Assembly (NCBI GenBank): GCA_036937835.1
Contig: CM072876.1
Span: forward strand, 5,575,001 to 5,639,000
DNA: 64,000 bases
Source of the DNA: Pampus argenteus
Lineage: Eukaryota > Chordata > Actinopteri > Scombriformes > Stromateidae
Reading direction: 5' to 3'
The position numbers and the translations under genes were made by a program. Within the stretch, counting starts at the first letter, position 1. Each line of letters starts with the position of its first letter. Shown here piece by piece: positions 49,745 to 60,700 of the stretch. The notes beneath the pieces are model-generated. The model had not been told where the DNA came from and ran no database searches. It saw only the letters and a list, made by a program, of their open reading frames with translations.

Positions 49745-49880
49745 TGATCCCTAACTCCACACCTGGCCTTAGGCACAGACCTATGACCATCTTACCTCCA
49801 CCTAATCCTCCATTTAAAAGCATTTATGGGGCACAAAACTGACCTTAGATCAGCATCTTAGCGCAGCCTAGGCTTAGTCA
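49745..49880. repeat. Dispersed repeat copy B (ACTGACCTTAGATCAG core)
   Basis: The identical 16-base core lies at 49838-49853 in the same orientation as copy A at 23336-23351. An upstream CTGATCC and a CCTCCACCTAATCCTCC run correspond to copy A's GGATCAG and CCCCAAACCTAACTG. Divergence outside the core suggests an old insertion. Confidence 0.5.
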
Positions 49881-52800
49881 GCACTGTGTTGTTGCTGCGT
49901 GTAGGGATTGGAAGAAGGGTTTTAGCTACAGATTGCTATCAGAGCAGACAGGAGTTTTACGCCCTCTCTGGAACTGTGCCATAGAAGGCCATGGACAATA
50001 GACCCTTTGTGCATTGCTGATTGGCAGATCTACTCATAACAAACACACTAAATGGTAAAGTCGCAGTGGGAGGTGCAGAGGTTTGATAAATCCTGGTTTT
50101 CAATTAGGCACAATGATGCCTTTTGCGTTGTCTCAAGATATCAGTTTTTAAATGACAATCGGACATTGTGTAACAATGCCAATATATGGCTGAAAAAAAC
50201 ATTTTATTTCTTTCTGTCTCCTGTGGGGAGATGGTTTGAATTAGGCCGGCCTTCTCCCCAGAGGATGCGCTGTAATGATGCAAATTTAGGGCTTTTCTGA
50301 CAAGACCTTGACACTTGATATGTTGGTCAACTCCCCATTCCATGTTGGTTTTACCAATCCATAAATATTGGGTCCACAGGGACTGTTGGAAAGAAAACAG
50401 AAAAAAAAGAAAGATTGGGTTTAATAGGCTAACTCTAATGTGTTGTAGCGTTACAGACCTGCAGCCCCATCTACTGTTGCACCACACAATAGGAGCAAAC
50501 GATGCCCAGAGGCACAGATGTCTGAGGCGAGCCTCTGTCTGTTAACCAGACCAGTACCCAGCTGGAAGGGAAGTGGTCAAAGTGAATAGCAATAAATTTT
50601 GGCCAGACATGTCTTTCTTGCTTGTTATGTGTTATTGTTGAGAACTATACTGTAAAAAACTAGATTTCAGTAGCTACATCTCTCTTTCTCCTTCTTCCTC
50701 ACTCGCTCAGTCTCTCCCTCAAACATGTGGCCGTGGTTATGCTAACACAGCATGGGATGTGAACCATTTTTAGGCTGTGGCCACAACCATGGCATCTGCA
50801 ATCCTTCTACTGGCCTCATCTGGAGGTTGCAAAACCTGGATCCATGTGGTGGATGGATGTATTAAAATAAATATTAATTCAAACACAGAGAAGTAGGAGT
50901 TTTGTTTGCAAACTTGGCTCATAATAATGTCTGATATTTCATGACAACTTAAGTGATTGTGTATGTAGTTTCTTTACATTTTTACACTCCCAAGCACAAT
51001 TATGTCCTTAAAACAAACCAACATGATGGCTGCTACCATGCAAACACCCTCTGTGCCATACAGTGTGGTGACTACCACTAAAACATAAACACTGTGAGAC
51101 ACAAACACATTATGCAATTCTGCCATCCTTTCTGCTTCCCTGTTTCTGGCCAGGGGTGAATCAGGATCTTGGCAGGTAATTAATCCAGTGAAACACTAAT
51201 GTATAATATGCTGACTCCATATCTGTATAGGTATAAAATTACAACAATTACACGTATTTGTCAGTGGTTTGAAGTGGCTGTGGCTTCCTTCTGTCATCCT
51301 TTGACATGCAGGTAATGAGTTCTTTCTGACAGAGTGAAACTGGCCCAGCTGCAGCCCTGCAGGTGAGTGATGTCTTCGACTTCCTGGCTGTGAAAGGGCT
51401 CTGTGTGGTCCTAGTTTCTTTACATCATACCTAAAGGTGTGCAGATCGGTAACCTGTCATACATGTTGCCATTTGATATTCAAGAATACCACTTGATTGT
51501 TGACATTACCGGCTGACCTTTTTTTGTTTTTGGTACCGCTTGTGTATGTGTGTGTAAGGCTTCTGTAGAGGTGTATAGTGTCCACAGCTGTGAGGTAACT
51601 GTGCCTATAATCTGTCTCACCAGAACTCTGTAACCTGAGTTAGAGGGAGGTTAAGGGTCAGTTATTGAACTTGAATTACACTGGGAGAGGCCTCCCTTGG
51701 CCCCTCACCACCCCTCACAGAAACCCTGTGGGGTTTGTTTGTTTTCTCTCCCAGTCTCTCCCAGAGCTTACCCAGTCCTCTGTAATGAGTATTTAATACA
51801 CACCCTCAGACATGTTTACACTGCATGTAACAGCACTAGCTGTGTGATCTTGCAACACACTCAGACATGTGTGTCAAAGTGTGTGTATGTGCATGTATGT
51901 GTGTTTCTGTGTTTCTGTGTGCATGTGTATATATACATGTATGCGTGTTGCCTTTCATTCCAACTCCCACCCTCTATTTTCCTCATTTCTGAAGTCTGTA
52001 GCCTGAGGGGAAGAACACCTGCCAGTTTTTTTCCCTCCTCAATCTCAGATAAGACAATAGAAGCAGTAGAGGTATTTGGTTACACACAGAAACAGAGCGA
52101 GGAATGAGACATATTAAAACCTCTCCTGTCTCGCCCACAAGGTCGCTGCAACACTCCAGGTGTGAGGAATATCAAAAAAACAAATTTTTGTGTCAGTGGA
52201 GTTGGGTTAGAGAGCAAAGGAGCTTCAGCGTTTCACTTTACACTCATAATTTGACCTGAACCACAAGCCCTGGGCCCCCTCTGCAAGCTGTTAAGTTTTT
52301 AACATATCGTTTTTCACTGCACATGTTCCGTGTTATGTTAGTTACCAGGAATTTGGATTGAATGGACAATGAAGTTCCTGAACCTTGAGAGAAGGAATAT
52401 TGTTAATCGTAAGCAGAGGAAGGCCACCAGGGTAACTTTAGTTATGCCACAGCACTCTCTGTTGGTGAGCTTGCTGCATTGTCCCACTGGAAGCCTTGAA
52501 ATTCCCGGTATGGAAGCTTTGGTCTTTTTATAGGCAAGAAACCACATCCCTGGCTTCTTTGAAGAGCTCGTATTCACTAAGTAGTAGTTAGGCCTGCCAG
52601 TACTTACTCACAATTTTATAAGTATGAGTGGTAGAGGAACTCTTTGAACTGTACCCATTTAGAATCCCAAGGCTGATGGTTTCATAATACAGTAGTAAAT
52701 AGACTATAGTCACATAATTAGCAGGAATGCCCATGAATTACTGTTTAAGTGTTTTCACTTGGACAGGTGGATAAAAGAAATGCTCTATCTATCTATCCAT

Positions 52801-53160
52801 CCATCCGGCTCTCATGTTATTATACAGGCATGCCAGATGATGGTGTGGATCATTTGGCTTCATAGTATAAAATCCCTGTTGGATAGTTGGTATCTAACAT
52901 ACATCAATTTTGCACACATACACACACAGTTATATACACATTGATTTTTTTTTCTTTTATACACACTGTAAGCACAGGATGTCAATGTTAACCAGAAGCT
53001 GCAGCCACGTCATACTTGTGTTGGGTCTCTCAAACCACAGCAGAAAGAACACAGGACACAATAAAACTTTAACCAATAAAAAATGTTTATTATTGTAAAA
53101 TTGTAACTTACCACTTAAAACAGAATTTGGCAGCGTTCACGGTTCTAATTATACATGTTA
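49881..53160. other. Non-coding interval
   Basis: No gene is recognised. A 30-base segment at 51333-51362 sits between acceptor-like TTCTTTCTGACAG and donor GTGAGT, too little to call an exon. GT-rich DNA runs from 51870 to 51950, and short TCTA/TCCA repeats lie at 52785-52806. Confidence 0.45.
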
Positions 53161-53167
53161 GACATTC

Positions 53168-53253
53168 AAAATGTTTCAGGATCCTGTATACGATTTGTTT
53201 AATAACCATAAATTGGTATGCTTTACGGTAAGCAAAGAATCCTGAAACATTTT
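53168..53253. repeat. Foldback: 15-bp perfect inverted repeat
   Basis: AAAATGTTTCAGGAT (53168-53182) and ATCCTGAAACATTTT (53239-53253) are exact reverse complements with a 56-base loop; the pairing extends outward with mismatches (CATTC against CATTT). It could be a degenerate foldback element or a structured RNA. No known microRNA is recognised. Confidence 0.75.
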
Positions 53254-54704
53254 AAATGGCAATTTCACTGTAAAATACAACCGAAATCCTTCCTTTAAAT
53301 GATACATTCATTGAAATCGGAAACATCACTTTTGTAGAACCTTTTGGTTATATTTAAGGCAGTTATAAATAAGGACTGCTATGTCCTGCTTATTGATTAA
53401 AAAAAGAGTTTCCAATCAATTCAATTTAAGACTGCATATACTATGATGGAGGATCTTAGGATTTCAGTGTTGTGCTATTTTAAAGTTTAGGATTCTAGAT
53501 TTGTTTCACCGCTTAAAAGTAAAAAAAAACCTCATTCATAACTTTAAAGTCCTTTATGCAGGAATTATTTTACTAGAAATATTTCCTTTAAATTCAGCCA
53601 TATTACACGCATGCAGACTGATGTGAAAGTACAAAGTGCACTGGCAGGAGGGATCCAGAAGATGCTGCTAATGTACTGCTTTTGTATTGTGTGATTCTGT
53701 TTGGGTTCATTGAGAGGGTTCATACAAAACAGGCCCCCTGCCATTCCCAGAGACTTTGTTTATAAGATCATATACTTCAATCAACAGAACTCTTGCCCTA
53801 TCACATCTTTAAGCCCAGATAACGGATTCAACAATGCTTGAAATTTAGTCTAATCAGTTGTCTTGGATTGATTAGAATAAGTGTTGAACACATAAATGTT
53901 CCAGCAGGCTCATTGACAAAAAACAAACAAACATCTGCATTGTCCTCACCAGTACCTAACACTGACCCCCATTTGTGCTACTATGGAGTGTTAATCAGTT
54001 TGACCTTTGACTTCCTATAATTCAGCATATTTGATGGTATGTTGAATGTGCAGCTTTGGAGAGATCTTGAGTTAATATAGATAATGAAAGCTCCAGCATC
54101 CAGCAGACGGTTACATCATGTTCCTCATCATGTGCAAGTAGAAACGCTGACACACTGGTGCCCTGTTGTTCATCCTCTCTTGTCACCGCATACGACATAC
54201 TCCAGTGTAAGGTCTATTGTATGTACTGTATCTGTGGCAGGTTCAACAGCAAGGTCAGTGCAGCATCTTGGATATTCAGTATGCAGATGGAAGCACTATT
54301 GACCTGGATTTTGAATGTAACAGAGCCTTGAGTCTGGTGTTGAATACAAAACGGTTGCAAGTCCGGCAAATAGCCAACCAACCAATGACCCATCCCTTCA
54401 TAAAAATGTTGTAATTAATCTTGAGGATAACATGAGGATTACACTCTTTATTTGGGCAGTTTTTTCTCAAATGAAACAGCATACTCAAACAAGTATTACT
54501 TATATTTCAATTGCTGGCTTATGAGTCAGTTTTCCTTCCAACATAATGCAATTGATGGACAAGCAAACATGGGCATTTGAAAAGTGAGACAATACCACCA
54601 AAAGTCAATTAAAAAGTCAATTTTAACATCACTTATATCCAAAGATATACCAGTAAAGTACCAGCATAGTGGAGATGGTCAATATGAAAACAAGACTAAG
54701 AGAC

Positions 54705-55204
54705 TACAGCCATGCCAGCTGCTCTGTGAGGCAGCCTACTTAGCCTCAGTGGTACGGCGATGTTGACATGCTAACATGGCCGCAAAATTTGCTAATTAGC
54801 AAAAATTACAAATGTAGCTATACATTGGTCCCTCGTTAATCACGGGAGTTACGTTCTAAAAATAACCCGCAATCGGCGAAGTTCTTTCTTTTCTTTTTTT
54901 TTTTTTTTTTACAATTATTATAGATGTTTTAAGGCTGTAAAACCTTCAAACCTTCGTAGAAAAATAAGTCCAGTATTATAGAATGAAACCAAAGACCAAA
55001 ACCCGTTGAAACCTGCAAACATACAGTACAGCACTTCAGAGTTCAACCTCATGGTAGCACCAGAGGAAAAGTCAGGGGAGGATCCAACCTGTTGGGGCCA
55101 GGATGATTGTTGAGGTTATTTCAATCTGGACCAAAGTGCCTTAACAACAGACAGACCGACCAACATTGCCATCGCTAAAGCTGAGTTGCTAGCATGGCTA
55201 AAAA
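54705..55204. repeat. Common fish LINE-like repeat split by a second insertion
   Basis: The left part (about 54705-54820: CCAGCTGCTCTGTGAGGC, GACATGCTAACATGGCCGCA, TTTGCTAATTAGC) and right part (about 55041-55204: TTCAACCTCATGGTAGCACC, AGAGGAAAAGTCAGGGGAGG, TTGCTAGCATGGCTAAAA) read like two pieces of one abundant teleost non-LTR-derived repeat. About 0.2 kb of another repeat lies between them. Confidence 0.6.
54821..55030 (+). mobile_element. Truncated DNA-transposon-derived fragment, nested insertion
   Basis: It begins at 54823 with CATTGGTCCCTCGTTAATCA, then GTTACGTTCTAAAAATAACC and CGCAATCGGCGAAG. This is the terminal sequence of a widespread Tigger/mariner-like non-autonomous repeat, flanked by TA. 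The opposite terminus (GATTAACGAGGGACC) is absent, so the copy is truncated and immobile. It has a T-rich internal stretch. No transposase remains. Confidence 0.55.
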
Positions 55205-55674
55205 GACTGCAGCAAAATGCAGCACCAACTGGTCAGTCAAAAAACATCTGTCCGTCAGACTCCCTAAAGAAAACTGCTGCTCTCAGATGAATGAAGATTA
55301 GAGAGTTGGTGGTGGAGCAGTGAAATGTTTTGAAGATAACATCAAAACCAGCATGAAGAAACTGGGAAGATGCAACACACCACACAGACACTGATTGGAT
55401 GAAGTCAGATGGAAATGCTCTTTAGAAATGAAATGAATACATTTCGTGCTGCTTTCAGTGGACGAGCAGCGGCTCCACCAACTACATTACTGCTATCATT
55501 TGTCCATGAGCATAGTGCAACACAAATTGTGATGCTTGTCTAGTCTACATTTTTGGGTCACTTAACAAAGTCCACACTGCTTATTTGATAAAAGCTTCCT
55601 TGATTCTCATGTCTGCCTCATTTCCTCCTGATACATCAATGATTATTTGCTAAAACTGCATCCGCGTTTTATTG

Positions 55675-55679
<5 letters not shown>

Positions 55680-55730
<51 letters not shown>
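55680..55730. repeat. CA microsatellite, 25 units
   Basis: The longest simple repeat in the window, uninterrupted and likely polymorphic. Confidence 0.97.
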
Positions 55731-55732
<2 letters not shown>

Positions 55733-56015
55733 CAGCTCTATTCAGAACTTGCAAGATTTTACTTTAAAAGCTTAGTGTTTGTCACACTGAAGTTAATGGG
55801 GAATTTGTGGTCTAAGTGCTTTTATATACTGACAATCAATTAGAAAGCACTGTAGCTTATTTTAGAGTTAGTTGGAACTGCAGGGCTGATACCAAAATCT
55901 GGAGCACTGAGGATAACAATGAGTCATTTACAGTATAAAAACATTTGTCTTTAACGGCTGATTTCCTTCCCCCGGTCTTTGTATTTTACTTTTCTCTCTG
56001 TCTCCGTCTCTCTCT

Positions 56016-56032
56016 CACACACACACACACAC
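56016..56032. repeat. CA microsatellite, short
   Basis: A CA run preceded by TC-rich DNA. Confidence 0.85.
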
Positions 56033-57287
56033 GCATCCGTCTCTCACTTTCCTGAGCTGTCACCCATCTCATGACTATTCAGGGCCTGGTCCCCAAACTG
56101 TCACTGTTAATCAATCATTAATGACAGGAGGCAAACTCAAACAAACTAGTATTAAGTCTGACATGAAAAGCGCCAGTCAGGATTTGACAGATTTAACTAG
56201 TTTGACATGTCTGACGGTCAGCGGCGGCCAGTGACTGACCACAGAGAGACACAGAGGGAAAACTGCTCAGAGGACTCAAAGAGGCTGTCATCCCTTTTTG
56301 GAAATGGCAGAAAATAAACAGTGTGGGAGGTACAAAGCCCACAAGGGGCTCTATGTTTTATTTAATAAGAAAGTTAAACTTATAAAAAAAAAACTCCTAA
56401 AGGCGGTGACACACTTTTGACTCAGAACTTTGACAAAGTTTAGTCATGAGCACAAACTTGTGCGGACACATTTATTGCCCAAACATGGCACACTTCTTTA
56501 TTTAACTATTCCCTTAAATGTTCTGTAAATGTAATCTCCATACACGGTCATCTTATATTCCAAAGCCTTCAACAAACTTCCAAACCAATAATATAATCCT
56601 AGTTACTATTCTTTTACACTTTAGTTTAAGGTGAAACGTTGCCTGCCTCAAGCTCGAGTGTGCTGCTACACTCACGTGGCTCAGTGCAACATAGATCCAA
56701 CATCCCCCTTTCAATCATGACGGTTTATTTAAGCTTTCAGTGCTCTGCTCTTTCTTTGCTGCCACTTGCTGCTGCTGCTGCTGCATTATGAGCCTCACGT
56801 CCACTCCAACATCCACCTGTATGCTCTAACTTCATGTTTCCCCAGAGGGAAGTTATTATCACCAGTCTCTGCTCCACACTGTGCTGAACTTGGCACTGCC
56901 TCGTGGGGGATCCTGACACCATTCACATTATACATTCATATAATAATCTAATCTACGCGTTGATTGAAATCCTTTTCCGGCCCTAATGACATACTGTTCA
57001 ACTCTCATGGAGTTGAACAGTATGTCTTTTTGACATCATGATGAGATTTTCCTGTCTTGCTGTGCAAATCACAACAAAATCACATGTAAAGATGCACATA
57101 AAAAAATACACCTGTTCTGAATGTGACATAATTCAAAGTGTTTTTTTTATTTTTTTATTTACACCTGACCACATGTTGGCCACTTCTCATATATATTGCC
57201 TCGGACGCACGGAGGCGCTAGATCGCTTCGAGCATCGATCCTGTCCCTGCATTGACTTGTACAATTTGAAAGACGTGTAACTCATTC
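56033..57287. other. plcb1 upstream flank
   Basis: No gene is recognised. It contains a short GCT-repeat patch (about 56770-56784) and the palindrome at 56988-57026. Confidence 0.45.
56988..57026. repeat. Perfect 17-bp palindrome with a 5-base loop
   Basis: GACATACTGTTCAACTC (56988-57004) and GAGTTGAACAGTATGTC (57010-57026) are exact reverse complements around TCATG. It lies about 0.6 kb upstream of the plcb1 start codon. It can extrude as a cruciform or fold as RNA. Confidence 0.92.
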
Positions 57288-57610
57288 AGACCCCCCCCTC
57301 CTTCTCTCTCACACACATACACACACACTCTCTCTCTCTTTCTCTGTCTCTCCCTGCATGTCGCTCGCTCAGTCAGTCAGTCAGTCGGTGGCTCCGCTCC
57401 GCTGCGCCTGCGTCCGCCTCCACAGCTCTCCAAAGCCGAGACGCGCCACCGCCGCCGTCAATGCGGGCATGACATACTGGCAGCAGTAGTGGGCTTCCGT
57501 CTGCCTGCTTTTAAGCAGATTACAAGGGAGAGGAAGGGAAATAAGAGTTGGAAGAGAGTGAAGTGACTCATTTCTATCCCAGCCGTGCGTCGAGAAGAGT
57601 AGATGAGTCA
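57288..57610 (+). promoter_or_regulatory. plcb1: plcb1 promoter and 5'UTR
   Basis: A CT/CA-rich tract (57288-57358) and a CAGT repeat (57370-57386) lead into a CG-rich stretch (57388-57465). That stretch includes GCTGCGCCTGCGTCCGCC, which resembles a nuclear respiratory factor 1 site, and GCCGAGACGCGCCACCGCCG. The composition suits a TATA-less CpG-type promoter. The exact start of transcription is unknown. Confidence 0.6.
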
Positions 57611-57709
57611 ATGGCAGGGGCACAGCCTGGAGTTCATGCGCTGCAGCTCAAGCCAGTGTCCGTGCCAGAGAGCCTAAGAAAGGGCAACAAATTTATGAAA
57701 TGGGATGAT
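57611..57709 (+). CDS. plcb1: plcb1 coding exon 1
   Basis: Thirty-three codons from ATG (context GTCA ATG G) to KWDD, ending at donor GAT|GTAAGT. The MAGAQPGVHALQLKPV sequence is diagnostic for PLC-beta1. Confidence 0.95.
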
Positions 57710-60700
57710 GTAAGTAATGGCGGTGAGACCGGCAGTGAGTCTTTCTTTATTTTTTACCTTTTCTGCACGCTTTATTTGCATTCCATGCGCCACAAAGATG
57801 TGTTACACAATCTATAGGCTACTCATGCAACAGTAGCCGATAGATTTAATTACCAGTAGAGACTGAGCTGACTGCCTTTGGTTTGATGATTAACGTTTAG
57901 GATAAAAAATGCAGCAGCTTTAGTGTCTGCTGACATGTGCTTTGTTTACATTTCGCAATGTACAGTTACTTGTATGTGTGTGTGTGTGTGTGTGTGAGAA
58001 TGTGTGCGCCATTCATTAAATCCAATGAAACATTTGAACTAAACTCGCCCCTCCCCCTTCACCGGAAACGTTTGATCAATTAACTACAATTAAACACGCG
58101 GATCAGAGTGTAACCAACAGGAGTTCAACGATCGTGTGTTTTCTTTCTCCTTTATTCGCCCGTATTACTGACAGTCCAGCTGCATAGAAATGACCTTGAT
58201 TAAAATTGATTGCTGTTGAGTAACCGGTGAAAACATACAGTAGTGGCTTTCAAATAAACAGCCATGGCCGCACTGCACCTTCCCCAAATAACACATCAAC
58301 ACTTCCTATAGAGACTTAACATCTAGTGGTTTCATTCAAAACAGAGTTTAAACTGAGTGACCTTATTATACCTTATGGATGGCTTCATCCTCTATGTTGT
58401 TACCATAACAGCGCTCTATATACATTGTGACAGAGACTTTCTGTGGTATTTGAATAACCGCATGCATTCTTGTGGTTTCATCAAACCTTCATGCATGTGT
58501 ATTATGTGAAGACAGTCATGATTGCCGTCATTCCAGCAAACCCTTTTTTTCCACACTGAAAATGCAGAGAGAAGCACTCACCTGTAATTGTTGTTAATAA
58601 TAGGTGTAATAGTAGTGTGATAGGACAGTAGTGATGAAAATCCCAAATTTCATTAAAGATGTGCATCTTTAATCTTACATGTAGCTCAGTTATGGGCAGC
58701 AGGGTTATTAATGATTAACTGCTTTGCTGTGCTAGTTTTATGTAAGTGACATTTTGAAATATATATATATTATAAATATTTTTATGAGATCATCAAATAC
58801 AGCAGTGAAATGATCTTGAGCGCAGATGGCATTAGTAAAAAAAAAAAGTGTTGAAAGGAGTGTGAATTTGGTCAGTACAGTTGGAAGAGGTGCAATTTTG
58901 CACACCCTCGCACACATACTACTCTGTCAATCATCAATCTTATGCTCAAAGAAGACCGGCGTATTTCCTTCACTAGTAATTACTAATGAGCGTGAACCCC
59001 GTCAGGTCTCTGGTTGGTATGTCGTGAGCAGGGGTGCGAGGTGTGCGTCTGTTTCCCCCTAACATCTGTGTTTGTGTACTGTAGTTTGCACATGTGGGTC
59101 TATCTCCAGAACCAAAATGACCAACAGGCCTTTCCTGCAAAAACACACACCCTCCAACACAGATATACACACAGATACTTTCTCTGTTTTAATTTCCGAT
59201 GCACTCCTTCCTTCCTCTTTCCTCTTTCTGCATCATTTCATGGAAACAATCACAGAGGAATACAAAATACAGGAACACAAACTGAGAGAGAAAAAAGTGA
59301 GTGAAAATGGATTGAATTAAATTCATTTAGTATCTTATTATCATAGTTTTCGGGTGTTGGGTCCACTTTAACCTGTCTTAACAAGACAAACTTTACTCCA
59401 GAGGGGATTTTTGTTAGTTTTAGGGAAAATTACAGACTTCACCAAAGATGTAAAGGTTCAGTTTAGCATACTGGCATGCTGTACTGTATAACCAACAGCC
59501 ATGATGTTTTTTAAAAACCTGGAGTCTAAATTGGTGAAGAGAAGCACTGCAGACTTCAATGCACATTGCCTGACTGTTAACTGTTGAAAAAAATAGATAA
59601 GCAGTCAGACAACCTCTCAACCTCCAGGCGAAATCCTGGAAGCCTCAGACCTGTCCGACCTCTCTCACACATACACGCCTTGTATTTTAGTCTACTGTGT
59701 CTTGTAAAATCACTAGCTGTAGGTTTAAAACATTGCCTGGCAGATAACTAATTGTCAGTATTACTCAGTTCAAACGGCAGATTCAGCACCATTGCGTGTC
59801 ATATTGCTGCTTTCTGTTAAGAGAGAGTGGAGGGCAGGCAGACATCCAAAGCCTCTAGGAAAGGGGACCCTTCATCTTAAAGATCATTGACAGATGCTGG
59901 CAAGAAATATGTGACAGATAATGTTGGGTCAGTGTAAACACAGACTTTTGTAAGCTTATGCTTGTATCAGGCATTTTGGTCTGATGCATATTGAATCAGG
60001 CTCAGCAGGGGATGTAAAAATCTCATAAAAGTAGTAGAAGGTGTCATTAACATACAGAACAGGAATATGCTGAGCTCAAATCTTCTCTCTAACGTACCCC
60101 TGAGGTGATGTCTAATGGTACAGACTCTTCACTAAAAATAATAACAATGTTCCTGACTAGGATCGATTCCCTAAGGGTTTTTGTACTGATTCATAAGTCA
60201 GTCCCTCACTAATCTCATTTTATTTCAGCAAAAAGAAGGGTGGCTGCTGCCGAATTTCTCACCATTAAAGACAAATCCTTTAAAATAGTCAAGTGACAAT
60301 AAAGCAGTACCACTGTGCAGGTAGTAATCTGAGCAAATCACTCTAAAGTCTAATCTGCTATGTTATAAGTACTTTTTTCTAAAATGTGCAGACCCATGAG
60401 AAAATCTTTGCTAAGAGTCCGTAATGACTTAATGCATTTGTAGTGGTGGCCATGGAGAGTTAGGACATTAAGAAATGACTCTCACATCATTAGGCAGATT
60501 CCCAGTGCTCTCAAGCCATCTTCTTTCTTTCTCTCTGACAACACAGGCGAATCCATCAATTGCTACGTAGTGTCCATCTAGTGTTTTTTTTTTTTTAACT
60601 TGGATTATTGAAAATGTAAACAACTTGTTGTAATTTGATCAAACTCATAATCATTTGATAAAGTCTTCCTGGAGTAAACAATGCATTCAGGAACAAAGCG

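Noticed and set aside
51333..51362. 30-base exon-like segment
   Set aside because: Good splice-like borders but too short and isolated. Such matches are expected by chance in a window this size.
55680..55730. Regular array considered as a CRISPR or tandem gene repeat
   Set aside because: It is a plain CA dinucleotide microsatellite with no spacers.
57548..57610. N-terminal extension of plcb1 upstream of MAGAQ
   Set aside because: The frame is open but begins with TTG, not ATG; the conserved PLC-beta1 start is the ATG at 57611.
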